Assembly (NCBI GenBank): GCA_963760375.1 | Contig: CAVXCS010000005.1 | Coordinates: 310,001-374,000 of the forward strand | Origin: Pelagihabitans sp963760375 | Lineage (GTDB): Bacteria; Bacteroidota; Bacteroidia; Flavobacteriales; Flavobacteriaceae | Length of the DNA: 64,000 nucleotides | Reading direction: 5' to 3' | Part shown: positions 17,280 through 26,217 of the stretch, piece by piece | Layout: the number at the start of each line of letters is the position of its first letter | Position numbering within the stretch: position 1 is the first letter of the stretch | Program-made: the position numbers and the translations under genes | The notes under the pieces: generated by a model | What the model was told of the DNA's origin: nothing | What the model saw: the letters and a program-made list of their open reading frames with translations, nothing else | Database searches by the model: none

Positions 17280-17287
17280 CAAATATA
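17280..17287 (-). promoter_or_regulatory. candidate -7 box TATATTTG of the histidine kinase/regulator pair
   Basis: TATATTTG on the minus strand matches TAnnTTTG, 89 bases before the kinase start codon. No TTG at -33 is visible, so support is limited. The spacing would leave a 5' leader of roughly 85 bases. Confidence 0.35.
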
Positions 17288-17362
17288 AAGATTAATATTT
17301 GGGATGGAAAAAGTTGCCTTTCTTCGTGGAAGCCCCTTAAAAGACAGCTTTTTTGGATAGGC

Positions 17363-17824
17363 CTACCTTTTGACCCTTACCGAATCGGGTACCAATCCGG
17401 TGTAGTCTCCACCGTTTTTGATAACATCCCTAACAATAGAAGAGCTGATGTAAGATTTTCCGGAGGAGGTCAATAAAAATACGGTTTCGATTTCGGAAAG
17501 TTTTCGGTTGGTATGCGCTATGGCTTTTTCGAATTCGAAATCGCCTGGATTTCTCAAGCCCCTAAGGATGAAATTCGCGCCGATTTTCTGACAAAAGTCC
17601 ACCGTAAGGCCCTTATAGGTCATTACCTTTATCTTGGGCTCTTCTTTAAAGGCCTCTTCGATAAAGCGCTGCCGTTCGGCAAGGGGGAACATGTATTTTT
17701 TCTCGGCATTGATCCCTATGGCGATCACGAGTTCATCGAATAGGGTAATGCCCCGTTGGATGATGTCGTAATGGCCCAAGGTGATCGGGTCAAAGGAACC
17801 TGGAAAAATGGCACGTTTGGTCAT
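17363..17824 (-). CDS. coaD: pantetheine-phosphate adenylyltransferase (153 aa)
   Basis: Penultimate step of coenzyme A synthesis. The nucleotidyltransferase signature FPGSFDPITLGHYDII is at the N terminus (T-x-G-H type), with ANFILRGLRNPGDFEFEKAIAHTNRKL and ETVFLLTSSGKSYISSSIVRD following. Length is typical. The gene starts 28 bases after ddl ends, in the same direction, and has its own candidate promoter box in that gap. Confidence 0.96.
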   Translation of the reverse strand: MTKRAIFPGSFDPITLGHYDIIQRGITLFDELVIAIGINAEKKYMFPLAERQRFIEEAFKEEPKIKVMTYKGLTVDFCQKIGANFILRGLRNPGDFEFEKAIAHTNRKLSEIETVFLLTSSGKSYISSSIVRDVIKNGGDYTGLVPDSVRVKR

Positions 17825-17843
17825 GTTACAATATTGCGCTTAC

Positions 17844-17851
17844 CAAATTTA
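17844..17851 (-). promoter_or_regulatory. candidate -7 box TAAATTTG of coaD
   Basis: TAAATTTG on the minus strand fits TAnnTTTG, 19 bases before the coaD start. A TTG (complement of 17873-17875) lies 21 bases upstream, slightly longer than the usual spacer. It would be an internal promoter overlapping the ddl stop region. Confidence 0.45.
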
Positions 17852-17852
17852 G

Positions 17853-18833
17853 TCAATTCTTGCGTAAGGCCTCAACAATAGCGCTTTCGAATAGTTTCGA
17901 AAAGCTGATTCCCGCCGCTTTGGCCTGTTTTGGCAAAATGCTCTCGGTGGTCAGTCCGGGGGTAGTATTCATTTCTAGCATAAAAGGTTCGTCGCCCACA
18001 AAAATAAATTCACTGCGCGAATAGCCCTTCATCTTCAATACATCATAGGCCCGTAATGCCATTTCGGAGACTTTCTGTTCCTGTGATGCCGTTATTCTGG
18101 CAGGGGTTATTTCCTCGGATTTGCCTTCATATTTTGCCTCATAGTCGAAAAAATCGTTTTCGCTCACGATTTCGGTAATGGGCAGTACTTTCGATTCCCC
18201 GCCGTATTTGATCACCCCGACCGAAACTTCGGTCCCTTCCAAAAATTTTTCGATGATGATTTCATCGTCCTCGGCATAGGCTTTGTCAATGGCCGCTTTC
18301 AATTCGTTCTTGTGGTAAACCTTGCTGATGCCAAAACTGCTCCCTGCCTTATTGGCTTTTACGAAGCATGGTAATCCCACTGCAGACACGATGGCATCTT
18401 CATCGATGGGCTCGCCCAAATTCAGATAGTAGGAGGGGGCTGAGCGAATGCCATAGGGTTTCAGCACACTCAAGAGATCTCTTTTGTTGAAGGTCAAGGC
18501 CGATTGATAGTAGTCGCAGGAAGTCTGTGGCAGGTGAAGGAGTTCAAAATAGGCCTGCATCAGTCCGTTTTCTCCAGGGGAACCGTGAATGGCATTGAAA
18601 ACGCAGTCGAATTGCAGTTTTTGATTTTCGATGGAGATCGAGAAGTCATTTCGGTCTACGGGCCGCTCGTGCCCGACCTCATCAACATAAACCCATTTAT
18701 CCGGCATAATATGGATACGATAGGGATTGAACTTGTCCCTATCCAAATATTGATACACCACATTACCGCTTTTAAGGGAGATTTTGTATTCACTGGAATA
18801 ACCCCCCATGATGATGGCGATATTTTTCTTCAT
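17853..18833 (-). CDS. ddl: D-alanine--D-alanine ligase (326 aa)
   Basis: Makes the D-Ala-D-Ala dipeptide for peptidoglycan. ATP-grasp features are clear: N-terminal IAIIMGGYSSEYKISLKSG, the FNAIHGSPGENG loop, LPCFVKANKAGSSFGISKVY, IIEKFLEGTEVSVGV, and the C-terminal metal site FMLEMNTTPGLTTESILPKQA. Length matches the family. It is followed by coaD and is divergent from the PASTA-domain gene, which also concerns the cell wall. Confidence 0.96.
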   Translation of the reverse strand: MKKNIAIIMGGYSSEYKISLKSGNVVYQYLDRDKFNPYRIHIMPDKWVYVDEVGHERPVDRNDFSISIENQKLQFDCVFNAIHGSPGENGLMQAYFELLHLPQTSCDYYQSALTFNKRDLLSVLKPYGIRSAPSYYLNLGEPIDEDAIVSAVGLPCFVKANKAGSSFGISKVYHKNELKAAIDKAYAEDDEIIIEKFLEGTEVSVGVIKYGGESKVLPITEIVSENDFFDYEAKYEGKSEEITPARITASQEQKVSEMALRAYDVLKMKGYSRSEFIFVGDEPFMLEMNTTPGLTTESILPKQAKAAGISFSKLFESAIVEALRKN

Positions 18834-18849
18834 ACCTCGAAAACTAAAC

Positions 18850-18857
18850 CAAAATTA
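18850..18857 (-). promoter_or_regulatory. candidate -7 box TAATTTTG of ddl
   Basis: TAATTTTG on the minus strand fits TAnnTTTG, 16 bases before the ddl start codon. No matching TTG at -33 was found. Confidence 0.35.
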
Positions 18858-18988
18858 AAGTTCCAAAGTAAGTAAAAAAGAAGTGGATTCTCTTGGCGAA
18901 GCCTAAAATTTTGAGCTTGGGAAAGACATTGTCCATGGCTTCGACCACAATTCGAAGCCGCCCCATCAGGTTTGTTGTGACCGTTTCC

Positions 18989-18996
18989 TATATTTG
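18989..18996 (+). promoter_or_regulatory. candidate -7 box TATATTTG of the PASTA-rluD operon
   Basis: TATATTTG followed by CAC fits the -7 consensus and lies 19 bases before the chosen ATG at 19016. TTTG at 18971 is only 14 bases away, so the -33 element is uncertain. The box supports the later start codon over the ATG-like codon at 18893. Confidence 0.45.
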
Positions 18997-19015
18997 CACG
19001 GAAGACGTAATAGCG

Positions 19016-19609
19016 ATGAGAAATTTTATAAACTTTTTGCGAAGCAAAACATTTTTGATCCAGTTGGGCCTTGCGCTCCTGGTTTTGGTGCTGCTGGTCG
19101 TGGTGATGTTGCAATGGTTGAAGCGCTCCACCAATCATGGGGAATTTGTTGAAGTGCCCGATTTTTCCAAAATGTCGGTACAGGACATGCGCGAAGCCGT
19201 TGAGGGGTCGAACTTAAGATATGAGGTCATCGATTCGGCAAATTATGATCCAGAGTTTCCCCGGTTTTCGATTATTGCGCAAAATCCCCCACCGGGGAAC
19301 AAGGTTAAAGAGAACCGAAAAATTTATTTTACGGTAAACCCTTCGGGTTACAAGAAAGTTACCGTTCCGGAAATTATTCAGAACTCGATCCGAAACGCCA
19401 CCTCAAAATTACGGGCCGTGGGATTGGATGTGGAACGCGTGACCTATATCGACGAGATCGGGGAGGATATGGTATATTACATCAAATACAAAGGCAAAAG
19501 CATCAATGCAGGTGAAAAACTTCCCAAAACTTCAAAAATAGAATTGGTTTGCGGCAGCGGAGACCGAACCGAAAGGTCAATGATCAAGGCCGATTCCGAT
19601 CCCCAATAA
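19016..19609 (+). CDS. PASTA-domain membrane protein (197 aa)
   Basis: One N-terminal transmembrane helix (about residues 11-33, FLIQLGLALLVLVLLVVV) followed by two PASTA repeats, the first beginning VEVPDFSKMSVQDMREAV with QNPPPGNKVK, the second VTVPEIIQNSIRNATSKL with INAGEKLPKTSKI. PASTA domains bind muropeptide or beta-lactam-like ligands in kinases and penicillin-binding proteins; here they stand alone, facing the periplasm. The upstream in-frame start at 18893 would add 41 residues before the membrane helix and spans a promoter box, so I prefer 19016. rluD starts three bases after the stop. The gene is divergent from ddl, consistent with a cell-wall role, which is inferred. Confidence 0.85.
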   Translation: MRNFINFLRSKTFLIQLGLALLVLVLLVVVMLQWLKRSTNHGEFVEVPDFSKMSVQDMREAVEGSNLRYEVIDSANYDPEFPRFSIIAQNPPPGNKVKENRKIYFTVNPSGYKKVTVPEIIQNSIRNATSKLRAVGLDVERVTYIDEIGEDMVYYIKYKGKSINAGEKLPKTSKIELVCGSGDRTERSMIKADSDPQ

Positions 19610-19612
19610 CAC

Positions 19613-20638
19613 ATGGAAGAACAAGACCAGGCCGATCTCGAAGGAGAGGAGCTTTTTGAACACTACAGATTTGTGGCCTCCAAAGGTCAGGAGCCGCTTC
19701 GGGTCGATAAATATTTAATGAATTTTATCGAATATGCCACCCGCAACAAAATTCAACAGGCGGCAAAATCGGGTCATATCTGGGTCAATGATGTCATCGT
19801 CAAGCAAAATTATAAGGTTAAGCCGGGCGATGAGGTGAAAGTGCTTTTCGAGCATCCGCCCCATGAATTTTTATTGGTACCCGAAGACATACCCTTGAAC
19901 ATCGTTTATGAAGATGAAGTGCTCCTTGTGGTCAACAAACCGCCGGGCATGGTCGTACATCCTGGCCATGGCAACTATTCCGGAACCCTGATCAATGCGC
20001 TATTGTACCATATCAAAGACCTCCCCGCCAACAGTAGTGATCGTCCCGGCCTGGTGCATCGCATCGATAAAGACACTTCCGGACTCCTGGTCATCGCGAA
20101 GACCGAAGCGGCCATGACCCATTTGGCAAAACAGTTTTTTGATAAGACCAGTGAAAGGGAATATGTGGCCCTGGTATGGGGGAATGTGGAAAACGAAACG
20201 GGAACCATTGAAGGCAATATCGCCCGGAACCCCAGGAACCGACTGCAGATGCAGGTATTTCCCGAGGGCGATGAGGGCAAGGAAGCGGTGACCCATTACA
20301 AGGTACTGGAGCGCTTGGGATACGTGACCCTGGTTTCCTGTAAATTGGAAACAGGCCGCACACACCAGATCCGTGCCCATATGAAATACATTGGGCATAC
20401 CCTTTTCAACGATGAACGCTACGGGGGCGACCAGGTGCTGAAAGGCACGACTTTCACCAAATACAAACAGTTTGTAGACAATGCGTTTAAAATATTGCCC
20501 CGACAGGCCCTGCACGCAAAGACCCTTGGTTTCGTGCATCCCGTATCGGGGGCTCATATGCGGTTCGATTCCGAAATACCACAGGATATGGCCGACTGCA
20601 TACAAAAGTGGCGCGATTATTCAAAACTTGGCAAATAG
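19613..20638 (+). CDS. rluD: 23S rRNA pseudouridine synthase, RluD family (341 aa)
   Basis: Isomerises uridines in 23S rRNA (RluD class). An S4-like RNA-binding domain comes first (about 28-80, RVDKYLMNFIEYATRNKIQQAAKSGHI split around conserved VNDVIVKQNYKVKPGD). The catalytic domain has VVNKPPGMVVHPG and HRIDKDTSGLLV, with Asp152 as the nucleophile, then GRTHQIRAHM. The gene starts three bases after the PASTA gene and is followed by a GNAT gene after 12 bases. RluC-like specificity cannot be excluded. Confidence 0.92.
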   Translation: MEEQDQADLEGEELFEHYRFVASKGQEPLRVDKYLMNFIEYATRNKIQQAAKSGHIWVNDVIVKQNYKVKPGDEVKVLFEHPPHEFLLVPEDIPLNIVYEDEVLLVVNKPPGMVVHPGHGNYSGTLINALLYHIKDLPANSSDRPGLVHRIDKDTSGLLVIAKTEAAMTHLAKQFFDKTSEREYVALVWGNVENETGTIEGNIARNPRNRLQMQVFPEGDEGKEAVTHYKVLERLGYVTLVSCKLETGRTHQIRAHMKYIGHTLFNDERYGGDQVLKGTTFTKYKQFVDNAFKILPRQALHAKTLGFVHPVSGAHMRFDSEIPQDMADCIQKWRDYSKLGK

Positions 20639-20650
20639 GCCAAACTGCCT

Positions 20651-21124
20651 ATGAAAATCGAACATCAACTTGCAAGCGAATCTTCCATTCCGGAACTGTT
20701 GGGCATGATGGGCGAATTCTATTTGATCGATGGGTATCCCTTTGATTTAGAAAAAACCCGGGCCAATCTGCGCACTTTTTTGAATACGGCCCATATGGGC
20801 AGGATTTGGATGTTGTGGTTAGACGGCAAAGCGGTAGGCTATGCCATACTCACCTTCTTGTTTAGTTTTGAACATGGGGGAAAAATCGCTTTTTTGGACG
20901 AGTTTTATGTGAGGGAACCCTTTCGCAGGCTCGGTATGGGAAAATCGACGCTTCGCTATTTGGAAAATCAGGCCTACGGATTGGGCATCAACCGTGTTCA
21001 GTTGGAATTGGAAAAGCACAACAGCTTGGCCAAAGCGCTCTACCTAAGGCAAGGCTTTGCCGATTCGGGACGGTATCTGTTCACCAAAAAAATTATGGGC
21101 GCCCCTGATGAAGGGGTGCTATAA
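20651..21124 (+). CDS. GNAT-family N-acetyltransferase (157 aa)
   Basis: Acetyl-CoA-dependent acyltransferase of unknown substrate. The order of motifs is typical: an N-terminal helix pair (SIPELLGMMGEFYLIDGYPF), a strand with KAVGYAILTFLFSFEHGGK, motif A with FLDEFYVREPFRRLGMGKSTL, where R..GMGK is the acetyl-CoA loop, and motif B with VQLELEKHNSLAKALYLRQGF. It starts 12 bases after rluD in the same direction and is probably the last gene of that operon. Confidence 0.87.
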   Translation: MKIEHQLASESSIPELLGMMGEFYLIDGYPFDLEKTRANLRTFLNTAHMGRIWMLWLDGKAVGYAILTFLFSFEHGGKIAFLDEFYVREPFRRLGMGKSTLRYLENQAYGLGINRVQLELEKHNSLAKALYLRQGFADSGRYLFTKKIMGAPDEGVL

Positions 21125-21188
21125 GTTCTTTTGATACCTCGATTGGAAACTCTTTTTCTGGTCTTGCCCGCTTCCGAAAAATCATCCT

Positions 21189-21196
21189 TATTTTTG
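21189..21196 (+). promoter_or_regulatory. candidate -7 box TATTTTTG of yaaA
   Basis: TATTTTTG fits TAnnTTTG, 19 bases before the yaaA start. A TTG at 21164-21166 is 22 bases upstream, somewhat long. Confidence 0.4.
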
Positions 21197-21215
21197 GAAT
21201 CCTAAAAGTATTCGC

Positions 21216-21977
21216 ATGAAGATTGTAATCTCTCCCGCCAAAAGTTTGGAATTTGACCGGGAACATCCCAAGCTTGAACACACATTGCCGGAATTTTTGG
21301 CCGAATCGGTCAAATTGAACAAGATCCTTGCCAAAAAAAAACCCAGGGCCTTGGCCAAACTGATGGGTATTTCGAATCAATTGGCCGAATTGAATTGGGA
21401 ACGAAATCAAAATTTCACATTGCCATTTACATCAGAAAACGCGCGACCTGCCATATTTGCCTTTGACGGGGATGTCTATCAGGGATTGGATGCCTACTCG
21501 CTCAGTGCCGACAAGCTGTTAAAACTTCAAGACACGCTTCTCATTTTATCCGGACTCTATGGAGTCTTAAGGCCGCTGGATCTGATGCAGCCTTATCGGC
21601 TTGAAATGGGGACTTCTTTGAAAATAGGGCGCAAGAAAAACCTGTATGAATTCTGGAAGGCGCCCATAACCGAAACCTTGAACGGGATGCTGCAGGAAGG
21701 GGAACTTTTTGTCAACCTTGCGAGCAACGAATACTTTGGGGCCATCGACGCCAAAAAGCTGAAAGTGCCCATCATCACGCCGATTTTCAAAGATTGGAAA
21801 GGAAATGATTTAAAGGTGCTCAGTTTCTTTGCGAAAAAGGCAAGAGGAGCGATGGTGCGCTATATCATCGAATCGGGCGCTAAGACCCTGGAAGACATAA
21901 AATCGTTCGATATTGATGACTATGAATTCAGTGCCGCCCATACCCTAAAGGAAAACCAACCGGTTTTCATCAGATAA
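21216..21977 (+). CDS. yaaA: peroxide stress protein YaaA (253 aa)
   Basis: A member of the YaaA/DUF328 family, which in E. coli limits free iron and DNA damage under peroxide stress and binds DNA. Diagnostic segments are KIVISPAKSLEFD at the N terminus, RPAIFAFDGDVYQGLDA, LRPLDLMQPYRLEMGTSL, NLASNEYFGAID and the C-terminal FFAKKARGAMVRYI. Length fits the family. It is a single gene with its own candidate promoter. The family assignment is secure; function is by homology. Confidence 0.93.
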   Translation: MKIVISPAKSLEFDREHPKLEHTLPEFLAESVKLNKILAKKKPRALAKLMGISNQLAELNWERNQNFTLPFTSENARPAIFAFDGDVYQGLDAYSLSADKLLKLQDTLLILSGLYGVLRPLDLMQPYRLEMGTSLKIGRKKNLYEFWKAPITETLNGMLQEGELFVNLASNEYFGAIDAKKLKVPIITPIFKDWKGNDLKVLSFFAKKARGAMVRYIIESGAKTLEDIKSFDIDDYEFSAAHTLKENQPVFIR

Positions 21978-22028
21978 TATATCTTGGTTGTCGACGTTTT
22001 AATGACATAGTGTCGCAAACACATCGTC

Positions 22029-22397
22029 ATGAAAAACATGCTCCCTTTTTTGTTTATGGTAACAGTTCTTTTGATCGGATGCACCGATAGGGACGATGAC
22101 ATCGCGTCGGTTAACATCAGGGTAAAGAATAACAACGATTTTACCTATGAAACGGTGCAGCTGGCAGATTCGGAAACGCTGCTCACCGATATAGCAGCCG
22201 GTGAATATTCCGAATACCTTCAGTTTGAAACAGCCTACAGGTATGCCAATATAGAAATCGTTGCTGCAGGGGAAACCTATGTATTGCAGCCTATCGACTT
22301 TGTTGGGGAAACCCCTTTGAACCTAGGATTTTATACCTACGAACTGACCATAGGGGAAGACGGCAACATCGCTCTGGAATTTAAGCCGGAACAGTGA
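22029..22397 (+). CDS. small predicted lipoprotein (122 aa)
   Basis: I do not recognise the family. The N terminus MKNMLPFLFMVTVLLIGCTDRDDD is a lipoprotein signal with the cleavage cysteine at residue 18 followed by an acidic stretch, which in Bacteroidota can direct surface export. The rest alternates short strands (VNIRVKNNNDFTYETVQLAD, YVLQPIDFVGETPLNLGFYTYELTI) like a small beta-sandwich. Its stop codon directly abuts the stop of the convergent THX gene. Confidence 0.7.
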   Translation: MKNMLPFLFMVTVLLIGCTDRDDDIASVNIRVKNNNDFTYETVQLADSETLLTDIAAGEYSEYLQFETAYRYANIEIVAAGETYVLQPIDFVGETPLNLGFYTYELTIGEDGNIALEFKPEQ

Positions 22398-22526
22398 TCA
22401 TTTTTGTTTGCCCACCTTTATTTTTTCCTCCACGGGAGCCCTTTTCTTAATTTTTCTCTTCCTTCTGGTGCCATAGGTGCCGTTCACTATTTTGCCCCTT
22501 TTCGTTTTTTTGTCCCCTTTACCCAT
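22398..22526 (-). CDS. 30S ribosomal protein THX (42 aa)
   Basis: A 42-residue, extremely basic protein starting MGKGDKKTKRGKI and continuing with NGTYGTRRKRKIKKRAP. This matches the THX (Thx/bTHX) protein, which fills a cavity in the head of the small subunit in Thermus and Bacteroidota. The ATG at 22526 and stop at 22398 give the usual length. It is convergent with the small lipoprotein gene with no base between. Recognition is by sequence pattern and is strong despite the size. Confidence 0.88.
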   Translation of the reverse strand: MGKGDKKTKRGKIVNGTYGTRRKRKIKKRAPVEEKIKVGKQK

Positions 22527-22629
22527 ATTCGCTAATTTTGATTTTCTTAAATCTAGCAAATTAGATGCAGAAAGTCAAGATATCATTTTCCAATATTGAA
22601 TTTGGCTTGGGAACGCCATCTTCCCATCT

Positions 22630-23313
22630 ATGATCAAAAAGATGTTCTTACACCGCCACCCCTATGAACCTTTTCTTTTTGAAGGGGCCACCAAATTGAT
22701 CGTGGGTACCCTACCGCCCCCGCGATTTACCACCGGAGCATTGAAGCCAGGTGATGTGAACTTCTGCTATGGAAGCAGGGACGGGCAGTTATGGCCTATT
22801 TTGGACAAGATTTTCGACCTTGGACTACAATTTGAAAACACTGCGTCGGCGATAAAGCAGCGCACCGATTTTCTGAAGGAAAGGCGCATTGGCATCTGCG
22901 ATATAGTGGCAAGTGCCACCCGCTCGAAAATAGATGCCTCCGATCTGGGCATGCAGGCGGTCAAGCTCAGAAATCTGCTGACTTATCTGCACCGCTATAA
23001 GAAGGTTGATACCCTGCTCTTTACGGGAGGAAATAGCAAAAACGGACCTGAGTATTTTTTTAGGAAACTGCTGAAGGAACGGGATATCACCATGCGGGTC
23101 GTATCGGGGAAGGTACCTAGAATCCATGAATTTCACTTGCCTGCCAGTACGGGCAGCGGGCGGAGAACGATCAGAACGGTTTCGCTCACCGCGCCTTCGG
23201 GGGCGGCCAACCGAGCCGTTGGGAGCCTTTTGGCTTACAAAGAAAGGAAAGATGCCGATCCGAACTTCACCACTTTCGATTTCCGGGTGTTACAGTACAA
23301 AGCCCATTTTTAG
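22630..23313 (+). CDS. uracil-DNA glycosylase superfamily protein (227 aa)
   Basis: Belongs to the UDG fold. Motif A reads LIVGTLPPPRF and is followed by FCYGSRDGQLWPIL, the arrangement seen in deoxyinosine/Mug-like glycosylases. The central VDTLLFTGGNS strand and a C-terminal LTAPSGAANRAVGS in place of the usual LPSxSPAN loop are recognisable. The family removes damaged bases from DNA. The motif-A residues differ from classical UDG (no GQDPYH), so substrate specificity is open. It is a single gene followed by a hairpin. Confidence 0.72.
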   Translation: MIKKMFLHRHPYEPFLFEGATKLIVGTLPPPRFTTGALKPGDVNFCYGSRDGQLWPILDKIFDLGLQFENTASAIKQRTDFLKERRIGICDIVASATRSKIDASDLGMQAVKLRNLLTYLHRYKKVDTLLFTGGNSKNGPEYFFRKLLKERDITMRVVSGKVPRIHEFHLPASTGSGRRTIRTVSLTAPSGAANRAVGSLLAYKERKDADPNFTTFDFRVLQYKAHF

Positions 23314-23322
23314 GGTAAACTA

Positions 23323-23356
23323 AAAAGAGCCCTGTCATTGCTGACAAGACTCTTTT
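23323..23356 (+). terminator. hairpin after the glycosylase-like gene
   Basis: A seven-pair stem AAAAGAG/CTCTTTT continues, after mismatches, into TGTCA/TGACA around a four-base loop. It lies 9 bases after the stop of the glycosylase-like gene. The U tract is part of the stem, so termination strength is uncertain. Confidence 0.5.
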
Positions 23357-23608
23357 ACGAGAACACTATATGAAAATGAAAATGAGAACGCTCGGTTGAT
23401 TATTCTGAAGTAAAAATAGGGAGGGACCCGGCCCGGGCAAAATAATTGTGGTGTAGGCTGTTGGTTTTGTGGTGTGTAAGGTTTATTTTGTTATTTGAAA
23501 ATTATTCCCTTCACTTGTCCTTGATTATTGCCGATATTTATCGCGGGATCTACGGCATCTCACAGGGCATCCAAAACAGCTAGTTTAAACCATTCACTAA
23601 AAATATAT

Positions 23609-26155
23609 ATGCAGTATTCTGAAAGATTGGAGGAGTTTAAGAAGTCGGTCAACAATAAGTTCTATGTTTACAATAGCCTCTTCCTCAATTTGCCATACAG
23701 AAATATCGAGAATGTGGGCATGCTTATTCCTTTGTTGTTGCACCAGTGCCAAAAAGGACTGCAATCCGGAAAAAACCCGCAGCAGATCCTCGAAGCCTTT
23801 TTTCAGAACTATGCAGAAATCGGTTCCGAGCAAGACCGTATCGATTTCATGTTCAGGATCATCCAATATGTTGAACGACAGGTGGTACTGTATGATAGCG
23901 TTGAGGACGCGGCCTTCCCCAAATTGCACGAGTATAGCGAATCGTTATCGATAAAGGATTATTTCCAATTGGTCGACAAGAACAAGAGTTGGGGCCAGGT
24001 TTCCAAAAAACTTTCGACCTTCAGCGCCCGTATCGTGCTCACTGCCCACCCGACCCAGTTCTATACCCCTTCGGTTTTGGATATCATAGCCGATTTGCGG
24101 TCGCTCATCCTCGAGGACAAGATCGACGAGATTGACGTCACCTTGCAACAATTGGGACTCACCTCGCTCATCAATGCCAAAAAGCCAACACCGTTGGACG
24201 AGGCCAAGAATATCATTTACATTCTGCGAAATGTTTATTATGATGCGGTTGGTGACCTTTACGCCTACATCAAAGAGAATATAAGGGACAACCAATTCGA
24301 GAACCACAATATCATGAAACTCGGATTTTGGCCGGGCGGAGATCGTGACGGAAATCCTTTTGTTACTGCCGAAATCACTAAGGATGTGGCCGATGAGCTG
24401 CGCATCAATTTGATGAAATGCTACTATAACGACCTGAAGCGCTTACAGCAAAAACTGACCTTCAAAGACCTGCAAGAGCATTTGAACAGGCTGAGGAACA
24501 ACCTCTACATCGCCATGTTCGATACGAAGCGACATATCGGCTATGACGATATCATCGATCCCCTGCTCACGATCAAAGACCTTTTGATATCAAAATACCA
24601 CGGGCTATACCTTAAAAATTTGGAGCATCTGATCGATAAGGTCAAAATTTTCAAAACCCATTTTGCCACCCTTGATATTCGGCAAGACCACAGCATGCAC
24701 ACCAGGGTCATAGAAACCGTTTTGAAACAAAACGGTTTTATCAAGGAAAGCCTTGATGAACTCAAAGAAAGCAAATTGATCGATATATTGATACATCAAC
24801 GACTTGACCTGAATGAGGTCGATTATGAGGATGAGATCGTAAAGGATACCATCCTAAACATTTCACAGCTCAAGAGTATCCAACAAAAAAATGGACAGGA
24901 AGGCTGCAACCGTTATATCATCAGTAATTCGGAAGACATATTCTCGGTTTTGTTCGTCTATGCCCTGTTCCGCTGGTGCGGTTGGCAAGCCGATCAAATC
25001 ACCTTCGACATCGTGCCCCTATTTGAGACCATGAAAGGTATGGATACGTCGGAGGCCACCATGCAGGCCCTGTTCGATCTGCCGGCTTACCGAACCCATA
25101 TGGCACAGCGGGACAATAAGCAGACCATTATGCTGGGCTTTTCGGATGGCACAAAAGACGGGGGCTACGTCAAGGCTAACTGGTCTATATTCAAGACAAA
25201 GGAAAAATTGTCGAAGGTCTGTAAGAAAAACCAGATCATGGCCATATTTTTTGATGGCCGAGGGGGCCCACCGGCGAGGGGGGGCGGCAAAACCCATCGA
25301 TTCTATGCCGCGCAGACCAAAGAGATCGCCAACAATGAGATTCAGCTCACCATTCAAGGCCAAACGATCACGAGTACCTATGGTACCAAGGAACAATTCA
25401 TGCACAACAGCGAGCAACTGCTTACCGCGGGCCTCTCCAACAACCTCTTCGGCAAGGAGAACGTGATTTCAAAGGAATCCCGCCAATTGATGGAAGACCT
25501 TTCCGATCTCAGTTTTGCCAAATACGATGCCCTGAAACACCACGACAAGTTTATGCCGTACCTAGAGAACATGAGTACGCTCAAGTACTACAATAAGGCC
25601 AATATTGGCAGTAGGCCGGGCAAGCGGGGCAACAAGAGCAAATTGGAGCTGAGCGATCTAAGGGCTATTTCTTTTGTGGGCTCATGGAGCCAGTTGAAAC
25701 AGAATGTCCCGGGATATTTCGGTATCGGTACCGCCATCAAAAGTTTGAAGGATGAAGGGCGGCTCGGGGACCTTAAAAAACTGTTCAAGGAAGTTCCCTT
25801 GTTCAGGGCCCTGATGCACAACAGTATGATGTCGCTTTCAAAATGCTACTTCGAATTGACCAGCTATATGGAGGAAGATAAAGAATACGGGGCGTTCTGG
25901 AAGATCTTGCACCAGGAGTATTTGCTCTCCAAAAAAATGTTGTTGCTCATTTCCGGCTACGATATGCTGATGGAAAATGAGGCCATTTCAAGGGAATCGA
26001 TCAAGATCAGGGAGAACATCGTATTGCCTTTGTTGGTCATCCAACAGTATGCTCTCCAGAAAATCGGACAGAAATCGGAGCATACCGAAAACTATGAAAA
26101 AATAGTGACCCGGTCGCTCTATGGGAACATCAATGCCAGTAGGAATTCGGCTTAA
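23609..26155 (+). CDS. ppc: phosphoenolpyruvate carboxylase (848 aa)
   Basis: Forms oxaloacetate from PEP and bicarbonate, an anaplerotic step. Conserved segments: LTAHPTQF with the catalytic histidine, FWPGGDRDGNPFVT, LDIRQDHSMH, MLGFSDGTKDGGYVKANW, and the glycine loop DGRGGPPARGGGKTH. The classical TAHPTE reads TAHPTQ, and the terminal RNTG is replaced by RNSA. Both may be normal for this branch, but they mark it as divergent. The start at 23609 (MQYSERLEEF) is chosen over an upstream in-frame ATG whose 27 residues are not PEPC-like. It stands alone. Confidence 0.93.
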   Translation: MQYSERLEEFKKSVNNKFYVYNSLFLNLPYRNIENVGMLIPLLLHQCQKGLQSGKNPQQILEAFFQNYAEIGSEQDRIDFMFRIIQYVERQVVLYDSVEDAAFPKLHEYSESLSIKDYFQLVDKNKSWGQVSKKLSTFSARIVLTAHPTQFYTPSVLDIIADLRSLILEDKIDEIDVTLQQLGLTSLINAKKPTPLDEAKNIIYILRNVYYDAVGDLYAYIKENIRDNQFENHNIMKLGFWPGGDRDGNPFVTAEITKDVADELRINLMKCYYNDLKRLQQKLTFKDLQEHLNRLRNNLYIAMFDTKRHIGYDDIIDPLLTIKDLLISKYHGLYLKNLEHLIDKVKIFKTHFATLDIRQDHSMHTRVIETVLKQNGFIKESLDELKESKLIDILIHQRLDLNEVDYEDEIVKDTILNISQLKSIQQKNGQEGCNRYIISNSEDIFSVLFVYALFRWCGWQADQITFDIVPLFETMKGMDTSEATMQALFDLPAYRTHMAQRDNKQTIMLGFSDGTKDGGYVKANWSIFKTKEKLSKVCKKNQIMAIFFDGRGGPPARGGGKTHRFYAAQTKEIANNEIQLTIQGQTITSTYGTKEQFMHNSEQLLTAGLSNNLFGKENVISKESRQLMEDLSDLSFAKYDALKHHDKFMPYLENMSTLKYYNKANIGSRPGKRGNKSKLELSDLRAISFVGSWSQLKQNVPGYFGIGTAIKSLKDEGRLGDLKKLFKEVPLFRALMHNSMMSLSKCYFELTSYMEEDKEYGAFWKILHQEYLLSKKMLLLISGYDMLMENEAISRESIKIRENIVLPLLVIQQYALQKIGQKSEHTENYEKIVTRSLYGNINASRNSA

Positions 26156-26217
26156 GGCCTATTTATTAAACTATTTGGGCCTTGGTTGATCACTGATTTT
26201 CCAAAAACGCGTCAACT

